Below are positions 43,884-54,879 of a stretch of 64,000 bases of DNA, in pieces. Position 1 is the first letter of the stretch. Each line of letters starts with the position of its first letter. The stretch covers positions 620,001 through 684,000 of the forward strand of contig NAJO01000026.1 of the NCBI GenBank assembly GCA_002077065.1. Reading direction: 5' to 3'. The position numbers and the translations under genes are program-made. The notes under the pieces were generated by a model that did not search any database, was not told the DNA's origin, and saw only the letters and a list, made by a program, of their open reading frames with translations. This DNA is from Cryoendolithus antarcticus. Taxonomy: Eukaryota; Ascomycota; Dothideomycetes; Cladosporiales; Cladosporiaceae.

Positions 43884-46314
43884 ATGGCTGTGATTGCTGA
43901 GGACGACGTCAAGCTCGAGGTATACCGCTCTTCTCTGTCTCCAGCTGAGTACTACTGACAAACCCACAGACCAACGGCACTGGGCATCAAGGCGCGCGTA
44001 CGGCGGTCAAGAAACCCACCACTGTTGATCCCGACTCTTTCGCCACGGGATCGTTGAGCGAGCTACAGAGTAAGGACTATCGCTCTGTGCTAAGTGTTGT
44101 GGATGAGCTTCGCCTCAGCGGCCTGGGCTCCATCCTCCAACTACCTTAGCTAGTGGTGTGTGGCGATCAGTCTTCCGGAAAGAGTTCGGTGCTGGAGGCA
44201 ATCACACAAGTTCCTTTCCCACGCAAGGAAAACCTCTGCACCCGCTTTGCAACAGAAATCAACCTCAGGCGTGCGCTCACCGATACCATCACTACAAGAA
44301 TCATCCCCGACCGGTCTCGCCCTGAAGAGGAGCGCACGAAGCTGAGCGCCTTCAATGAAACGATCACCGACTTTTCGCGCTTGCCAGAACTGATGGACAA
44401 GGCAACGACCGCCATGGGACTCAACGCTGGCACAGCATCAAGCCGCGGCACCTTGGCTTTCACCCGCGACGTTCTGAGCATCGAGATCTCTGGTCCCAGC
44501 CATCCCCAGTTGACGTTGGTCGACTTGCCCGGCCTGATCCACACACCAACCAAGGAGCAGACCCGCGAAGATGTAAAGCTCATCCACGAGATGGTGAGTG
44601 AGTATCTCGAAGAGAAGCGCACGATTATGCTTGCCGTCGTTAGCGCCAAGAACGACTATGCGAACCAGATGATCTTGGACATGTGTCGCAAGATCGATCC
44701 GCCAGGTAATCGCACACTTGGCATTGTCACCAAACCCGATACATTGAAGGCTGGAAGCGTCAACGAAGCTGCATGGATCGAATTGGCTCGCAACAAGAAC
44801 ATATACTTCAACCTCGGCTGGCATATCTTGAAACACCGGTATGCACCTCCTTTTCGTCCGCGACAAGAAAATGGAGTAGCGTCCCTTCGCGAGTATTACC
44901 GCACACTTAAGCTGACTATCTTACAGTACCGAGGACGATGTAGCCATGTCATTCGAGGCTCGTAATGCGCAGGAGAAGACGTTCTTCTCAGCTGGGGTAT
45001 ACAAGTCTCTCCCCGGTCACACGAAGGGAATCTCATCACTGCGAGTCCGCCTATCTCAGCTCCTGTACACTCATCTCAAGAAGGAGCTGCCGACCCTACA
45101 AAAAGAAGTCAACACGCGTCTGGAGCAAACGGCAGACACTCTGGAGGAGCTGGGCGAGAAGCGTTCGACAGCGGCAGAGCAGAAGAGGTTTCTCTTCGGC
45201 GTAAGCATGCAGTATCAGGCTATCGTACAAGACGCCGTTAAAGGCGATTATGCTCACCCTTTCTTCGAGACGTCCGACAACACACAGGGATTTGGCGATC
45301 CAGTCACTGCACGTCGCCTACGTGCAGCTGTCCACCATCTCAATCAGCAGTTCGCCATCCAGATGCGTCAATATGGGCACACATTCCGCATCACCACCGA
45401 GAAGGATTTCGATGGCACCAATGCAGCAGACGAGGTACCTCGTAAGGACATTCTGAGTGAGTATGCGAAAGCTGCGAAGCAGCAGCAGGACAAGAGTCGT
45501 CAAGATACCATCGACTGGGTTCGCAACCTGCTCCTCCGCTCGCGCGAATTGGAGCTTCCCGGCAACTCGAATCCGCTGTTCATGAGTCAGCTGTTCTGGC
45601 AGCAATCAAAGAATTGGAAGTCTCTCGCGGCTGCACACGTCGAGCGTGTGGATAACCTGTGTTCTCATCTCGTGAAAGATGCTATCGAGTATACGACGAT
45701 TGAGGGACTCGCAGAGAAGCTGTTTGAGACGAAGCTGGAGCCGAAGCTGGTAGAACGCCACAACGATGCCGTACATGAGCTGGACAGGCTGATCGCTGAC
45801 AAGCAACGACCTCTTTGTACTTACAATCCGGCATACACAACTACTTTATGGACCTCAAGGAAGAAGCGCGTCACATCTCGTACACAGGCTGTGCCTGTCA
45901 ACACGACGGTCGTGCAGAAAGCCGAAGGTCAGCAGGACATGGAGAAGACAAACGCGGAAGATGCTCTCGATAGCTTGATCGCATACTACAAGGTAATTTG
46001 ATTGACACCATATGAACGAAGAGGGTGTATGTAGCACCTCAGAGAGCGCAGATTGACTGACATATACACAGGGCAAGGTTGAGTACTTCATTGAAGCTGT
46101 CACGGACCAAGTCATCGAGCGCCACCTGATGATCGACTTGGCCAGCAAGACATTCTCGCCCCTACTGATTGACGCTATGAGCGAGCGCGAGGTGTACCAG
46201 ATCGCGGGCGAGGATGAGGATATCACTGGCCAGCGTGAGCACTTTGAAGGGCAGAAGGCGATATTGGAGAAAGGCCAGGCAGCTTTCCGTAAGGCGCTTG
46301 GCAGCTTTCACTGA
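43884..46314 (+). pseudogene. Mx-like dynamin-superfamily GTPase with an in-frame stop before the P-loop
   Basis: Exons 43884-43919, 43970-44838, 44927-45992 and 46072-46314; 738 codons if read through. Seen: G1 GDQSSGKSS, conserved Thr region (TTRIIPDRSR), G3 DLPG, G4 TKPD, stalk helices and a C-terminal GED-like helix. Known: Mx/Vps1-like GTPases remodel membranes. Odd: codon 72 is TAG (44147-44149), where relatives have Gln (LPQ-VVCGDQ). A weak-homology escape exists: donor AGA/GTAAGG (44067 region) to acceptor GCTAG/TG (44154), which keeps phase but deletes the conserved helix just before G1. So this is either a nonsense allele or an unusually truncated G domain. All other exons are clean, hence any decay is recent. 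Confidence 0.72.
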
Positions 46315-47267
46315 GACAAACATCACAGGCTAGTGAATGGGAACCTTTGACTGTTGGTGTTACTTGCACTAGGCAGAAGATCTCGGAGGGCGTATGATTG
46401 GCGCGGAGCGGAGCTTACAGGACTGGTTCTATTGCGAAACCGAATGGTGTTGGTGGAGCGGAGGCTGAGGACAAAGCCAACGTGTATTGACCGGCCCGTC
46501 ACAGGACATCAGCAGAGTACTCAGAATTGTATCCCATATCGTCCGTCTCTTCTCAGCTCGTGTTGTTATATGCAGTGCATCCCAAGAAAACGCCACCTCA
46601 CCTCGGCTGGAGCTTGAGCTGCGCCTGCAGCGGTCTTGTCTGAGCTTGGCCAGGCTTACTGCAGCCATTCTCTCTCGTGTAGCCTCGAGTGCCGCATATC
46701 CAGATTACGTGCATGACAGGCTGTCAGAGTGTGGGGGCGGGAAGCAATCGTTTGCTAGAACGTCGTCAGACCTCTGATTCGTAGGATGACGACCATACGA
46801 ATTACGATAGCGACAATGGACGGTTTCAAGACGACTCGAACTTTGGCATATCGTAGGCCGCACTTGCACCTCTAGCGCCATCAATAGTGGACCATCTCGC
46901 AACCCGCTCCATGCACGACACCATCGTCCGAGCGCTTCAGGAAGGTGGCCAACGCTCAGCATGACGATCTTACCGGACTGTACCCCATATAACCAACCCG
47001 CATGTTCCATTCCAGTTGCCGCTATCGCGTAGCCTACCCCGGGCCATTCTCCACATGGATCTCCAATCGAAAAGCTGGAGATCCCTACCTCGTAGCGTGC
47101 CTGAACCTGTGCCGCACCGCGTGCGCGGCAGCTGAGATGTGCCAGCGGGCTGAAGAGAGCCCGCGAGATGGGTGATAAGCATTGCTGTCTCCTAAACCTC
47201 GTCTGCACATGTTCTCACTGCCTGTCGAGTAAGATCACGCACTACTGTATTGGAAAAACATCTGCCC
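46315..47267. other. intergenic, FNT-gene promoter
   Basis: 950 bp between tandem plus-strand genes. A single GATA-factor motif TGATAAG occurs at 47173-47179, 89 bp before the transporter ATG. A minus-strand ORF of 167 codons (46705-47208) has no family signature. Confidence 0.4.
47173..47179 (+). promoter_or_regulatory. possible AreA (GATA-factor) site
   Basis: TGATAAG fits the fungal HGATAR consensus and sits 89 bp upstream of a formate/nitrite transporter, a family often under nitrogen control. Single sites are common by chance, so weak. Confidence 0.3.
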
Positions 47268-48458
47268 ATGATGGACGCCTTCACACCCCAGCAGGTATGA
47301 GATGGTCTTGGAACACGCAGAAGTCGGACGTTGACCCGTGTGTAGACTATGGAGTTGCTCTCCCGCGTCGGCCAGAAGAAGTCCAAGATGCGACTCGACA
47401 AGTTGTGGTGGAACAGCTTCCTCGCTGGACCTCTGTTGGGCTTCGGGTACGTATTGAGGACAACGAGCCACGCTCCGCAAGACCCAGGACCTGATCCCCA
47501 GCTAGATGCGCCATCTCACTCTCTACAAATTCCTCTCCCTGGTACCAAGAGAACGCTCCGGGGCTCATTCGAACAATTTCCGCGTGCTTCTTCCCGGTGG
47601 GCCTTATTCTCGTCGTTTTGACTGGCGCAGACTTGTACACTTCAAACGTCATGGTCAGTTGCCCGTCTCGCCCTCGTTCGGTTCCTCACACTACATACTT
47701 ACAATCCCTCAGTTCATGCCAATAGCCTACCTCCACAAACGCTGCGGCCTCAAAGACATCGCCATCTCCTGGGTAATGTCCTTTTTCGGCAATCTCGCGG
47801 GCATGCTGTTTTTCATGGCAATCATCGTTGGATATGGTGGAGTGTTCTCGGCTGGAGCGTATAAGGAGGAAGCGATCAAGTTCGCTGTTGCCAAGGCTGT
47901 TACGCCGCACTGGCATCAGATCTTCTTGAAGGCTATCGGAGGTGAGTCTGCTAGTCTTGCACTGCTGGTATTTGATAACTGCTGACGATGGATGCTGCAG
48001 CGAACTGGCTTGTCTGCCTCGCAGTCTTCATGGCTGCTTCATCGAGAGAAATCTCGAGTAAGATCTTGGCAATCTGGTGGCCGATCATGTGTTTCGTGGG
48101 TCTTGGACTGGACCACGTGATCGCCAATATGTATGTTCACTCCTATGCCAGCATCAGCTGCCAAGTCGTTCCTTACTGACTCTTCCCCAGGTTCCTAGTC
48201 CCCATCGGCATCTTCAACGGCGCTCCCTTCGGCGTCGGCTACTACATCTGGAAGTCAATGATCCCCGCCCTTCTCGGTAACACGATCGGAGGCGGCCTCT
48301 TCGTTGGTGTCGTATACTGGTACCTCTACATGACTGGCGACGAAGCAGTGTCGCCAGACTTCGACAAGCCAAATTCGCTACATGGGACTGAATCTACTGC
48401 AGATGAGATGGCTGGACCGAACGGAGACCACAAGGGATATGCCGAGAAGGCTGCTTAG
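47268..48458 (+). CDS. formate/nitrite transporter (FNT) family protein
   Basis: Six exons: 47268-47294, 47346-47446, 47506-47653, 47713-47941, 48001-48130 and 48191-48458, 300 aa. All phases agree. Seen: LDKLWWNSFLAGPLLGFG (TM1), FFPVGLILVVLTGADLYTSNVM (the family GxELFTxN box as GADLYTSN), SWVMSFFGNLAGMLFFM (GNxxG), ANWLVCLAVFMAASS (re-entrant NWxVCLAVW box), GLDHVIANMFLVPIG (xxHxIANM with the pore His) and a last TM before a short polar tail. Known: FNT pentamers pass formate or nitrite as weak acids; Aspergillus NitA and yeast YHL008C are homologs. Inferred: nitrite or short-chain acid uptake at the plasma membrane. The ATG at 47268 is followed directly by a second ATG. Confidence 0.92.
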
Positions 48459-48488
48459 ATGATGAATGAGTGTATCAGAGGCAGAGCT

Positions 48489-49350
48489 CTATTGAAGGTG
48501 TGCTGGCATGACTCGAACTTTGTTGGTCTTGCGGATTTCCCACCATTCTTCTTCGAGTATCTGGGTCTCTGTCAGTCTACATAGTCGTTCCTCAAGAGGC
48601 TGCTGCTTACGGCCATGTTGATCGTGTCATGCCACACGCCACTCTTGAAGTAGGTCTTGCGCGCCACTCCCTCGTCGACAAAGCCGCTGTGATGACGATC
48701 AGCTCGTAGACCAGATGCCCTGCGATCTAGTGTGTGACGTACATGCTGCGGTACAGCCCAGCCGCACTCTTGTTGAAACTGTATACTATGAGTTCTACGA
48801 TCAATCGGTCAGATAGGAACGATTGCTGGAATATTTCAATGCGTCTAGCCCAAGATACTCACCTATGCGATGCACGTTCAGCTCCATGAATCCGTACTCA
48901 AGCATGAACGTGATCGCTTCTCTCCCGTAACCCTTGCCTCTGTTCTTGGCATCCAATATGCCAACCCCAAGAAACGCGGAGCGATTCTTCGGGTCGTACT
49001 TGCCAGCGAGGAGAACGATGTGGCCGATGGCAGGCAGCTCGAGCGGATGCTTGTCGCTATCGGCTTCCCCATTGCTCTCCGGCCTCACGCAGATGGCCAA
49101 GGCGGGGAGCATGGGATTATACACGGACTCGGTGGAGGAGAAGAACTTCTTCTTCACTTCGTCCTTGGTCCAGGGAAGTAGAGAGTTACTGCCAAGCATG
49201 GTGCGGTATTCAACGTCGTTGCTAGCTATAGATCGTTAGCACGCCAGTACTATCATGAGCTGTGGTTGTATGAGCAGTACCTTTCCATAGCGACTCCAGG
49301 TCCAGCGACTCGTCGTACGGACGCAGTACGAGCCGTTCTGTGTAGAACAT
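48489..49350 (-). CDS. GNAT-family N-acetyltransferase
   Basis: Five exons: 49350-49281, 49225-48863, 48794-48743, 48686-48611 and 48560-48489, 210 aa. Seen: TERLVLRPYDESLDLESLW (the start of RimJ/RimL-type GNATs), then AIGHIVLLAGKYDPKNRSAFLGVGIL. The acetyl-CoA pyrophosphate loop is NRGKGYGREA. ITFMLEYGFMELNVHRIELIVYSFNKSAAGLYRSIGF follows in pieces over three exons, then GVARKTYFKSGVWHDTINMA. Known: this GNAT_3 subgroup acetylates small amines, antibiotics or protein N-termini; the substrate here is unknown. Short tail exons match the conserved order exactly, so the splicing is well supported. Divergent from SepH. Confidence 0.88.
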
Positions 49351-49986
49351 CTTGGCGGCAGTATTCGCTAGGTGGGTGAGTTGTCTGAGTTCTGGGAGTA
49401 CGCAGAGCGAATGTAAGGAAAGCACTTGACCTATGTACCCGGTTTCGTATCCATAAAGCACGCGTCTTGCCGGCAAGGCTTCTCTGGGCATGCATTTTGC
49501 CAGTCACCTGCGTACCTGTCCGCGTACTAAGCGGACGTACCAATGCCTACATTCGTCAACAGATGCCCCGAAAGCTGCGCGTGGACGATAAGGCGGAAAT
49601 GATCTAGCGGTAAGTGGAGAGCGTGGTGCAGCTGCTGCGTGCTGACTCAGCGTCGTGACCGCGAGAGCCAGCATGTGAAACGCGAGTTTACCAGCCTTTT
49701 CGGGTTCGTGTAGGTACATGTAGTAGGCGAGTTGTCGGTGTTCTTAGGTGAAGCTGCCCAGGAGAAGCAAGCCAGTGGTCGTGGTCGAAGAGCTGGACGG
49801 ACGAGGCAGGTACGCGACTTGCATACAGTTCCGAGTACTGCCCGGGCAACGGCTATGACATACGGATGCCAGTGGTCATTCCCGGATACACAAGGCGCGC
49901 CGAGGACGATGACACTGAGGAGTCGGGATTGACCGCCTCTCACTCTACATCATCACTGATGGGTGAACTCCGAGACCGTTTCTACC
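49351..49986. other. divergent promoter region GNAT / SepH
   Basis: 636 bp. Minus-strand ORFs cover part of it, without motifs. An in-frame GTG at 49963 precedes the SepH ATG but is not expected to initiate. Confidence 0.35.
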
Positions 49987-52900
49987 ATGCCCGTTCTTCC
50001 TTCATCTCCTCCTCTCCACGGACTTCCCTCACACCATAAGGTCAATGGCAGCCATGCCAACTCTCCGGCAGCAAACGAGAGTCGGACTGCGCAGAAGTCC
50101 ACGCAGAGTGGTAGTGGAAGAGAGCTGAAGCATAGCAAGGTCCGGGGAGGATCACAGTCAGACATTGGAGATGCCGGTGCACGAAGAGCCCGTACGAAGG
50201 AGCCACCCCGAGAGAAGCCTCCTAGCAAAGATGGCACTGTACAGAGGACTGCTAAGGAGGTGGAGGGGCTGAAGGACTATCAGCTCGGGGACTGCCTTGG
50301 CCGAGGAGCATTTGGCAGCGTTTACAGAGCGCTGAACTGGAGTACGGGCGAGACCGTCGCGGTGAAGCAGATCCGCCTTACTGACTTACCGAAGAGCGAG
50401 CTCAATGTGATCATGCAAGAGATAGACTTGCTGAAGAATCTCCACCATGCCAATATTGTCAAGTATCAAGGCTTCGTCAAGACGGCCGAGAATTTGTATA
50501 TCATTTTGGAGTACTGTGAGAATGGCAGTCTCCATTCGATCTGCAAGAACTTTGGCAAGTTCCCGGAGAATCTTGTATCGTTCTATACGGCTCAGGTGCT
50601 GCAGGGTCTGCTATTCCTGCACGAGCAAGGTGTCATACATCGAGACATCAAGGGTGCCAACATTCTCACGACGAAAGAGGGTCTGGTGAAGCTTGCAGAC
50701 TTTGGTGTGGCGACGAAAGCGCAAGGCTTGAGCGAGGGCAGTGTGGTCGGCACGCCTTACTGGATGGCACCTGAGGTCATTGAGCTGGCTGGTGCCACGA
50801 CTGCCTCAGACATCTGGTCGCTGGGCTGCACAGTCATCGAACTGCTTGATGGACGACCGCCTTATCACAAACTGGCACCTATGCCAGCTTTGTTCCGCAT
50901 CGTCAATGATGATCACCCGCCTATACCCGATGGCACTAGCCCGCTTGTTCGTGACTTCCTCATGCAGTGCTTCCAGAAAGATCCGAATCTCCGGGTCAGT
51001 GCGAAGAAATTACTTAGGCACCCTTGGATCATGAGCACGCGAAAGGAGGAAAAGGTCAACAAGCCGACAGAGTACGATCAGGCAGTCAAGAGCGTGCAGG
51101 AGTGGAACGAAGCACTCAAGTCGTCTCCACCGAATGCTCAGGCTGGTCAACGACGATCATCAGGCCGTGCACAGTCGAGGAGCCCAATCCCACCCATCAC
51201 ACATGAGCGGGCATCAAAGCAACAATATGAGCAGGCGGCACCTGCAAGAGGCGCATTGCAGATTGGCCAGCGCAAGACGCCTCCCACGCAGCTTTTCCAG
51301 TCTCCCGAGGATGAGAAGGATGTCTGGGACGACGACTTCGAGTCCTCTATCTCGTCCACTGCGCTTAAGCTACCACACCTTAAGACCCAAGATGGGACTA
51401 ACGGCCAATTCTCCGCTGAACGACTGAAGCAGTATGCGAGTCAACAGGACCTGGGGCACGGACTAGATGGCAAGGTTGATGATTGGGATGATGAGTACGA
51501 GGGCGATCTCACCGTGCGCTCACCGATGCTTACAATCAAAACGACTTCACTTGAATCACCCACGAGACCACCGTACGCGTCAAGAGTATCGAGTCCCGAT
51601 AACAGACTCCGTCCGCCATCCGCCAATGGTACCCAGAATGCCCAGGACAGGCGCGCACCCAAGCCGCAACATCAGCGTAAATTGTCAAAAGACTCTCAGC
51701 CGAAGACGCAGATACTTCGTGGTGCTCAGAAGCCACCGTTGGTCACCAGGACATCAGCGGCGTCTTCGGCTGGTAGAACGTCAGCGCGCTCCTCGACGGG
51801 CTTCACAGAAGAGGAAGAAGACGATGACTACTCCGACCTTGTGCCTTTCGACGATCTCGCCTTCAAGAAGAAGCTCGCTTCATTCTCGCCTGCAAAGCAG
51901 CCTCATGTGGCCGAGTTACGCAGTCTGTCAACCAAACATGGCGGCAGTGTGCGTCGGACTTCGCCGCGTATGGTCCATGATGCTGCAGCGATGAAGCGCA
52001 CCCGAAGCTCGCTCGAAATTCAAAAGTATGCCGAGGATGAAGAGGATGAAGACTTCACAGACATACACTTTGGCGACAACACATCATCACCCGCCAGTCT
52101 GCTGCCTGCAAGCAGAGCCAAGCTCACGAAGTCGAAGTCCTCTTCAATACCTAGCGAGCCATCAGAGTCTGAGCCAGGGACATTGAAATTGAGCGGCTCA
52201 GTCTCGTGGCTTGAAGATGAAGAGGATGAAGATGACCCGTTTGCAGCACTAGAGGAGGAGCTCGATGAGCTCGACCTCGAGTCGAATGTGGCGCGTGACA
52301 AGCATGCTCGACTATGCACTCTGGTAGAGCGACTTGTTTCCGATCTCAAGCTGAGCCAACCCGAAGACATCATCGGCGAAATCGTTGAACACCTATTGCA
52401 AATACTATATGAATCACCAGACACTAAGAGTGTGGTAGTGGCATCTCATGGCATGCTTCCCATCTTGGAGATCCTTGAGACCTGCTCACGGCCACTCACG
52501 ATCCTCCGCCTACTGAAGATCGTGAACATCATCATCAGCAACAGTGTCGAGGTGCAGGAGAATCTATGCTTCGTCGGTGGCATACCGATCATCTCTAAGT
52601 TTGCGCACAAGAAATACAGCAGCGACATTCGACTCGAGGCTGCCAACTTTGTGCGCTTCATGTATCAGACTTCGACACTCACGCTGCAAATGTTCGTCAG
52701 CTGTGGCGGGCTGAATGTGCTGGTCGAGTTCCTGGAAGAAGACTACGACAGCGTTACTGGTCGCGAGCTCGTGCTGGTGGGCGTCAACGGCGTCTGGAGC
52801 GTGTTCGAGCTACAAGGGCCGACGCCGAAGAACGACTTTTGCCGTATCTTTTCGCGTAGTTCGGTGCTATACCCACTGTCGCTAGTGCTGAGCAGAGTGC

Positions 52901-54393
52901 TTGACGAGGAAGGCGAGCTGGCCGAGCTAGTAGAAGGCCGCATTGTCAACATCTTCTTGCTGTTCTCGCAAGCCGAGAACCATGTCAAGGAGACTATTGC
53001 AGACCGCATGGTACTTAAGCGAGTGCTCAAGGACCTGAAGCGAATGAGCCCAGCACATCAGATCACGATGTTGAAGTTCATTAAGAACCTCAGCATGCTG
53101 GCGACGACGCTCGATGCACTGCAGAACAGCAACGCGATCGAAGTGCTCGTCGATTTGCTGAACGCGAGCATGAAGATGCCTCACTTCCGCGATGTCAGCA
53201 ACCAGGTGCTTAACACTATGTACAATCTTTGCCGCCTCAGCAAAGCGCGACAAGAAGATGCTGCGCTATGTGGAGTCATCCCACTACTGCAGCGCATCGT
53301 GAAGACGACTCGTCCGTTGAAGGAGTTTGCACTGCCAATTTTGTGCGACATGGCACACAGCGGCCCAGTGGGGAGGAAGATCTTGTGGCAGAACAAAGGC
53401 CTGCAAGTCTATGTCGATCTGCTTGCAGACCAGTACTGGGCAGTCACCGCGCTTGACGCGATCTTCATTTGGCTACAAGAAGAGACGGCGAAAGTCGAAG
53501 AGCACATTCTTGCATCATCTGCATTCAGCGAGGGGATTACCCATTGCTTCAACGAGAGTAAAGCCGACGCATTTGAGAACCTTCTCGAACCTCTGCAGAA
53601 GCTCCTTCGACTCAGCCCTCCTATTGCCGCAAGCCTAGCACATCCCGATCTCTTCAGTCGCACAGTCCTGCGCCTTCACTCGAAGAAAGCTCTGGTGCGC
53701 CTGAATCTCCTCCGAGTCATCCGCAGCATCTGCGATGCTTCCGAAGAGCAAGGCGCATTAATCCGAACGTACAGCCTTCTAGATAGCGTTGCCGACCTAG
53801 CAAAACACGATCCTGCAATCCTGGTCCGCGAGATGGCAAACGAGCTCGTGAAGAGCAGCGAGTACACCGTACGTCGTAATCTGGACATGCGACCTGTGCG
53901 ACGGAGCTCAAGTAGCACCATGACTCCACCGCCCATGTCCTCGTCGGCCGGCAGCTTACCACCTACACCTGGCACAGATCGTGGGGCAAGTAGAGGCTAC
54001 TTTGACTACAGCACACTCGATACAGCGAGGTCGAGGAACACAGCTGCTGCCAGCTCACCCTACAGGCCTGTCAGCCGTGATAGCAGCAGCGGCTCGGTCT
54101 CGAATGTAGCACCTTCGCACGTGCGGGACTGGTCAAACGGGACTGCAAACCTGAGTGCGGCTGCAAAGAGTAGACTGCCCAGAACGAACGCTGCGAATGT
54201 TCGACGCGCACAGAGCCGGCTGAGCATGGCGCCGCTCTCCTCTGGAGACGCGAAGGGAGGCAAGGCGGAGACGGGAACGCCTACGCACACGCCTGCCGCC
54301 GTGTCTGCCACGAAGTCCAGTGCGGCAGCCGTGGCTAACGCTAGAAGGAGACGTCAGACGAGTGGTGGAGCCGAGGGATCGAGGTTCACGTGA
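49987..54393 (+). CDS. sepH: SIN/Hippo-like protein kinase SepH (Cdc7/Cdc15-type)
   Basis: 1468 aa without introns. Seen: a polar N-tail, then a STE-type kinase domain from about residue 97 (YQLGDCLGRGAFGSVYRA) through the VAIK-equivalent AVKQIRL, HRDIKGANIL (about 218-227), DFGVATKAQ, GTPYWMAPE and DIWSLGCTVIELL to about 355. A long acidic Ser-rich region follows, with repeated D/E patches near 480-770. From about 770 to 1290 there are Armadillo-like helices. A basic Ser/Thr tail ends the protein. Known: A. nidulans SepH / S. pombe Cdc7 is the upstream kinase of the septation initiation network and triggers the actomyosin ring. Start: the ATG at 49987. Confidence 0.93.
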   Translation: MPVLPSSPPLHGLPSHHKVNGSHANSPAANESRTAQKSTQSGSGRELKHSKVRGGSQSDIGDAGARRARTKEPPREKPPSKDGTVQRTAKEVEGLKDYQLGDCLGRGAFGSVYRALNWSTGETVAVKQIRLTDLPKSELNVIMQEIDLLKNLHHANIVKYQGFVKTAENLYIILEYCENGSLHSICKNFGKFPENLVSFYTAQVLQGLLFLHEQGVIHRDIKGANILTTKEGLVKLADFGVATKAQGLSEGSVVGTPYWMAPEVIELAGATTASDIWSLGCTVIELLDGRPPYHKLAPMPALFRIVNDDHPPIPDGTSPLVRDFLMQCFQKDPNLRVSAKKLLRHPWIMSTRKEEKVNKPTEYDQAVKSVQEWNEALKSSPPNAQAGQRRSSGRAQSRSPIPPITHERASKQQYEQAAPARGALQIGQRKTPPTQLFQSPEDEKDVWDDDFESSISSTALKLPHLKTQDGTNGQFSAERLKQYASQQDLGHGLDGKVDDWDDEYEGDLTVRSPMLTIKTTSLESPTRPPYASRVSSPDNRLRPPSANGTQNAQDRRAPKPQHQRKLSKDSQPKTQILRGAQKPPLVTRTSAASSAGRTSARSSTGFTEEEEDDDYSDLVPFDDLAFKKKLASFSPAKQPHVAELRSLSTKHGGSVRRTSPRMVHDAAAMKRTRSSLEIQKYAEDEEDEDFTDIHFGDNTSSPASLLPASRAKLTKSKSSSIPSEPSESEPGTLKLSGSVSWLEDEEDEDDPFAALEEELDELDLESNVARDKHARLCTLVERLVSDLKLSQPEDIIGEIVEHLLQILYESPDTKSVVVASHGMLPILEILETCSRPLTILRLLKIVNIIISNSVEVQENLCFVGGIPIISKFAHKKYSSDIRLEAANFVRFMYQTSTLTLQMFVSCGGLNVLVEFLEEDYDSVTGRELVLVGVNGVWSVFELQGPTPKNDFCRIFSRSSVLYPLSLVLSRVLDEEGELAELVEGRIVNIFLLFSQAENHVKETIADRMVLKRVLKDLKRMSPAHQITMLKFIKNLSMLATTLDALQNSNAIEVLVDLLNASMKMPHFRDVSNQVLNTMYNLCRLSKARQEDAALCGVIPLLQRIVKTTRPLKEFALPILCDMAHSGPVGRKILWQNKGLQVYVDLLADQYWAVTALDAIFIWLQEETAKVEEHILASSAFSEGITHCFNESKADAFENLLEPLQKLLRLSPPIAASLAHPDLFSRTVLRLHSKKALVRLNLLRVIRSICDASEEQGALIRTYSLLDSVADLAKHDPAILVREMANELVKSSEYTVRRNLDMRPVRRSSSSTMTPPPMSSSAGSLPPTPGTDRGASRGYFDYSTLDTARSRNTAAASSPYRPVSRDSSSGSVSNVAPSHVRDWSNGTANLSAAAKSRLPRTNAANVRRAQSRLSMAPLSSGDAKGGKAETGTPTHTPAAVSATKSSAAAVANARRRRQTSGGAEGSRFT

Positions 54394-54879
54394 TCACTGC
54401 GCTGGACGCAGCACATGCAAAGCATTGTTACACAAACACCTGTACACTGATATGATGATAGGGGGTGCAGTATGTCAAACGTGCAACCAGGAGGTTGGCT
54501 CAGGCTCAGATCCAGGCGGAAATCCATCCAACGGCCTCTTCACTACACGGTCTGTGTGGTCTTGGCGGCCGGACGAAAAGCCTGTCACGTCCGGGTCTAT
54601 GCCATTTCATTGCATAGTTCATGATCAGGATAACCTTAGCACCGTTCGTAGAGACACTCCAAATGGGCCCAGCCCCGCAATGACGGCACTTTGGCGGAGT
54701 TAGGGAATAAGAAGTTGAGCAGGCGCGTATTCGTTCACCAGCACTCAAGTTTCTCAAAGCGAACCAGCTACATTCCTCTTTCTTCATTAATTTCTTACTC
54801 TACTTCAACTCTCTCATTCGCCTCGACAGCGTCAAACCCGACACTCGGTCGAAAAGTTATCGAATCCAATCTCGCGATC
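54394..54879. other. intergenic
   Basis: 486 bp between tandem genes. Pyrimidine-rich leader (about 54770-54830) before the aldo-keto reductase ATG. Nothing else seen. Confidence 0.35.

Noticed and set aside
46705..47208. 167-codon minus-strand ORF
   Set aside because: No family motif, atypical composition, and it lies in the likely promoter of the FNT gene.
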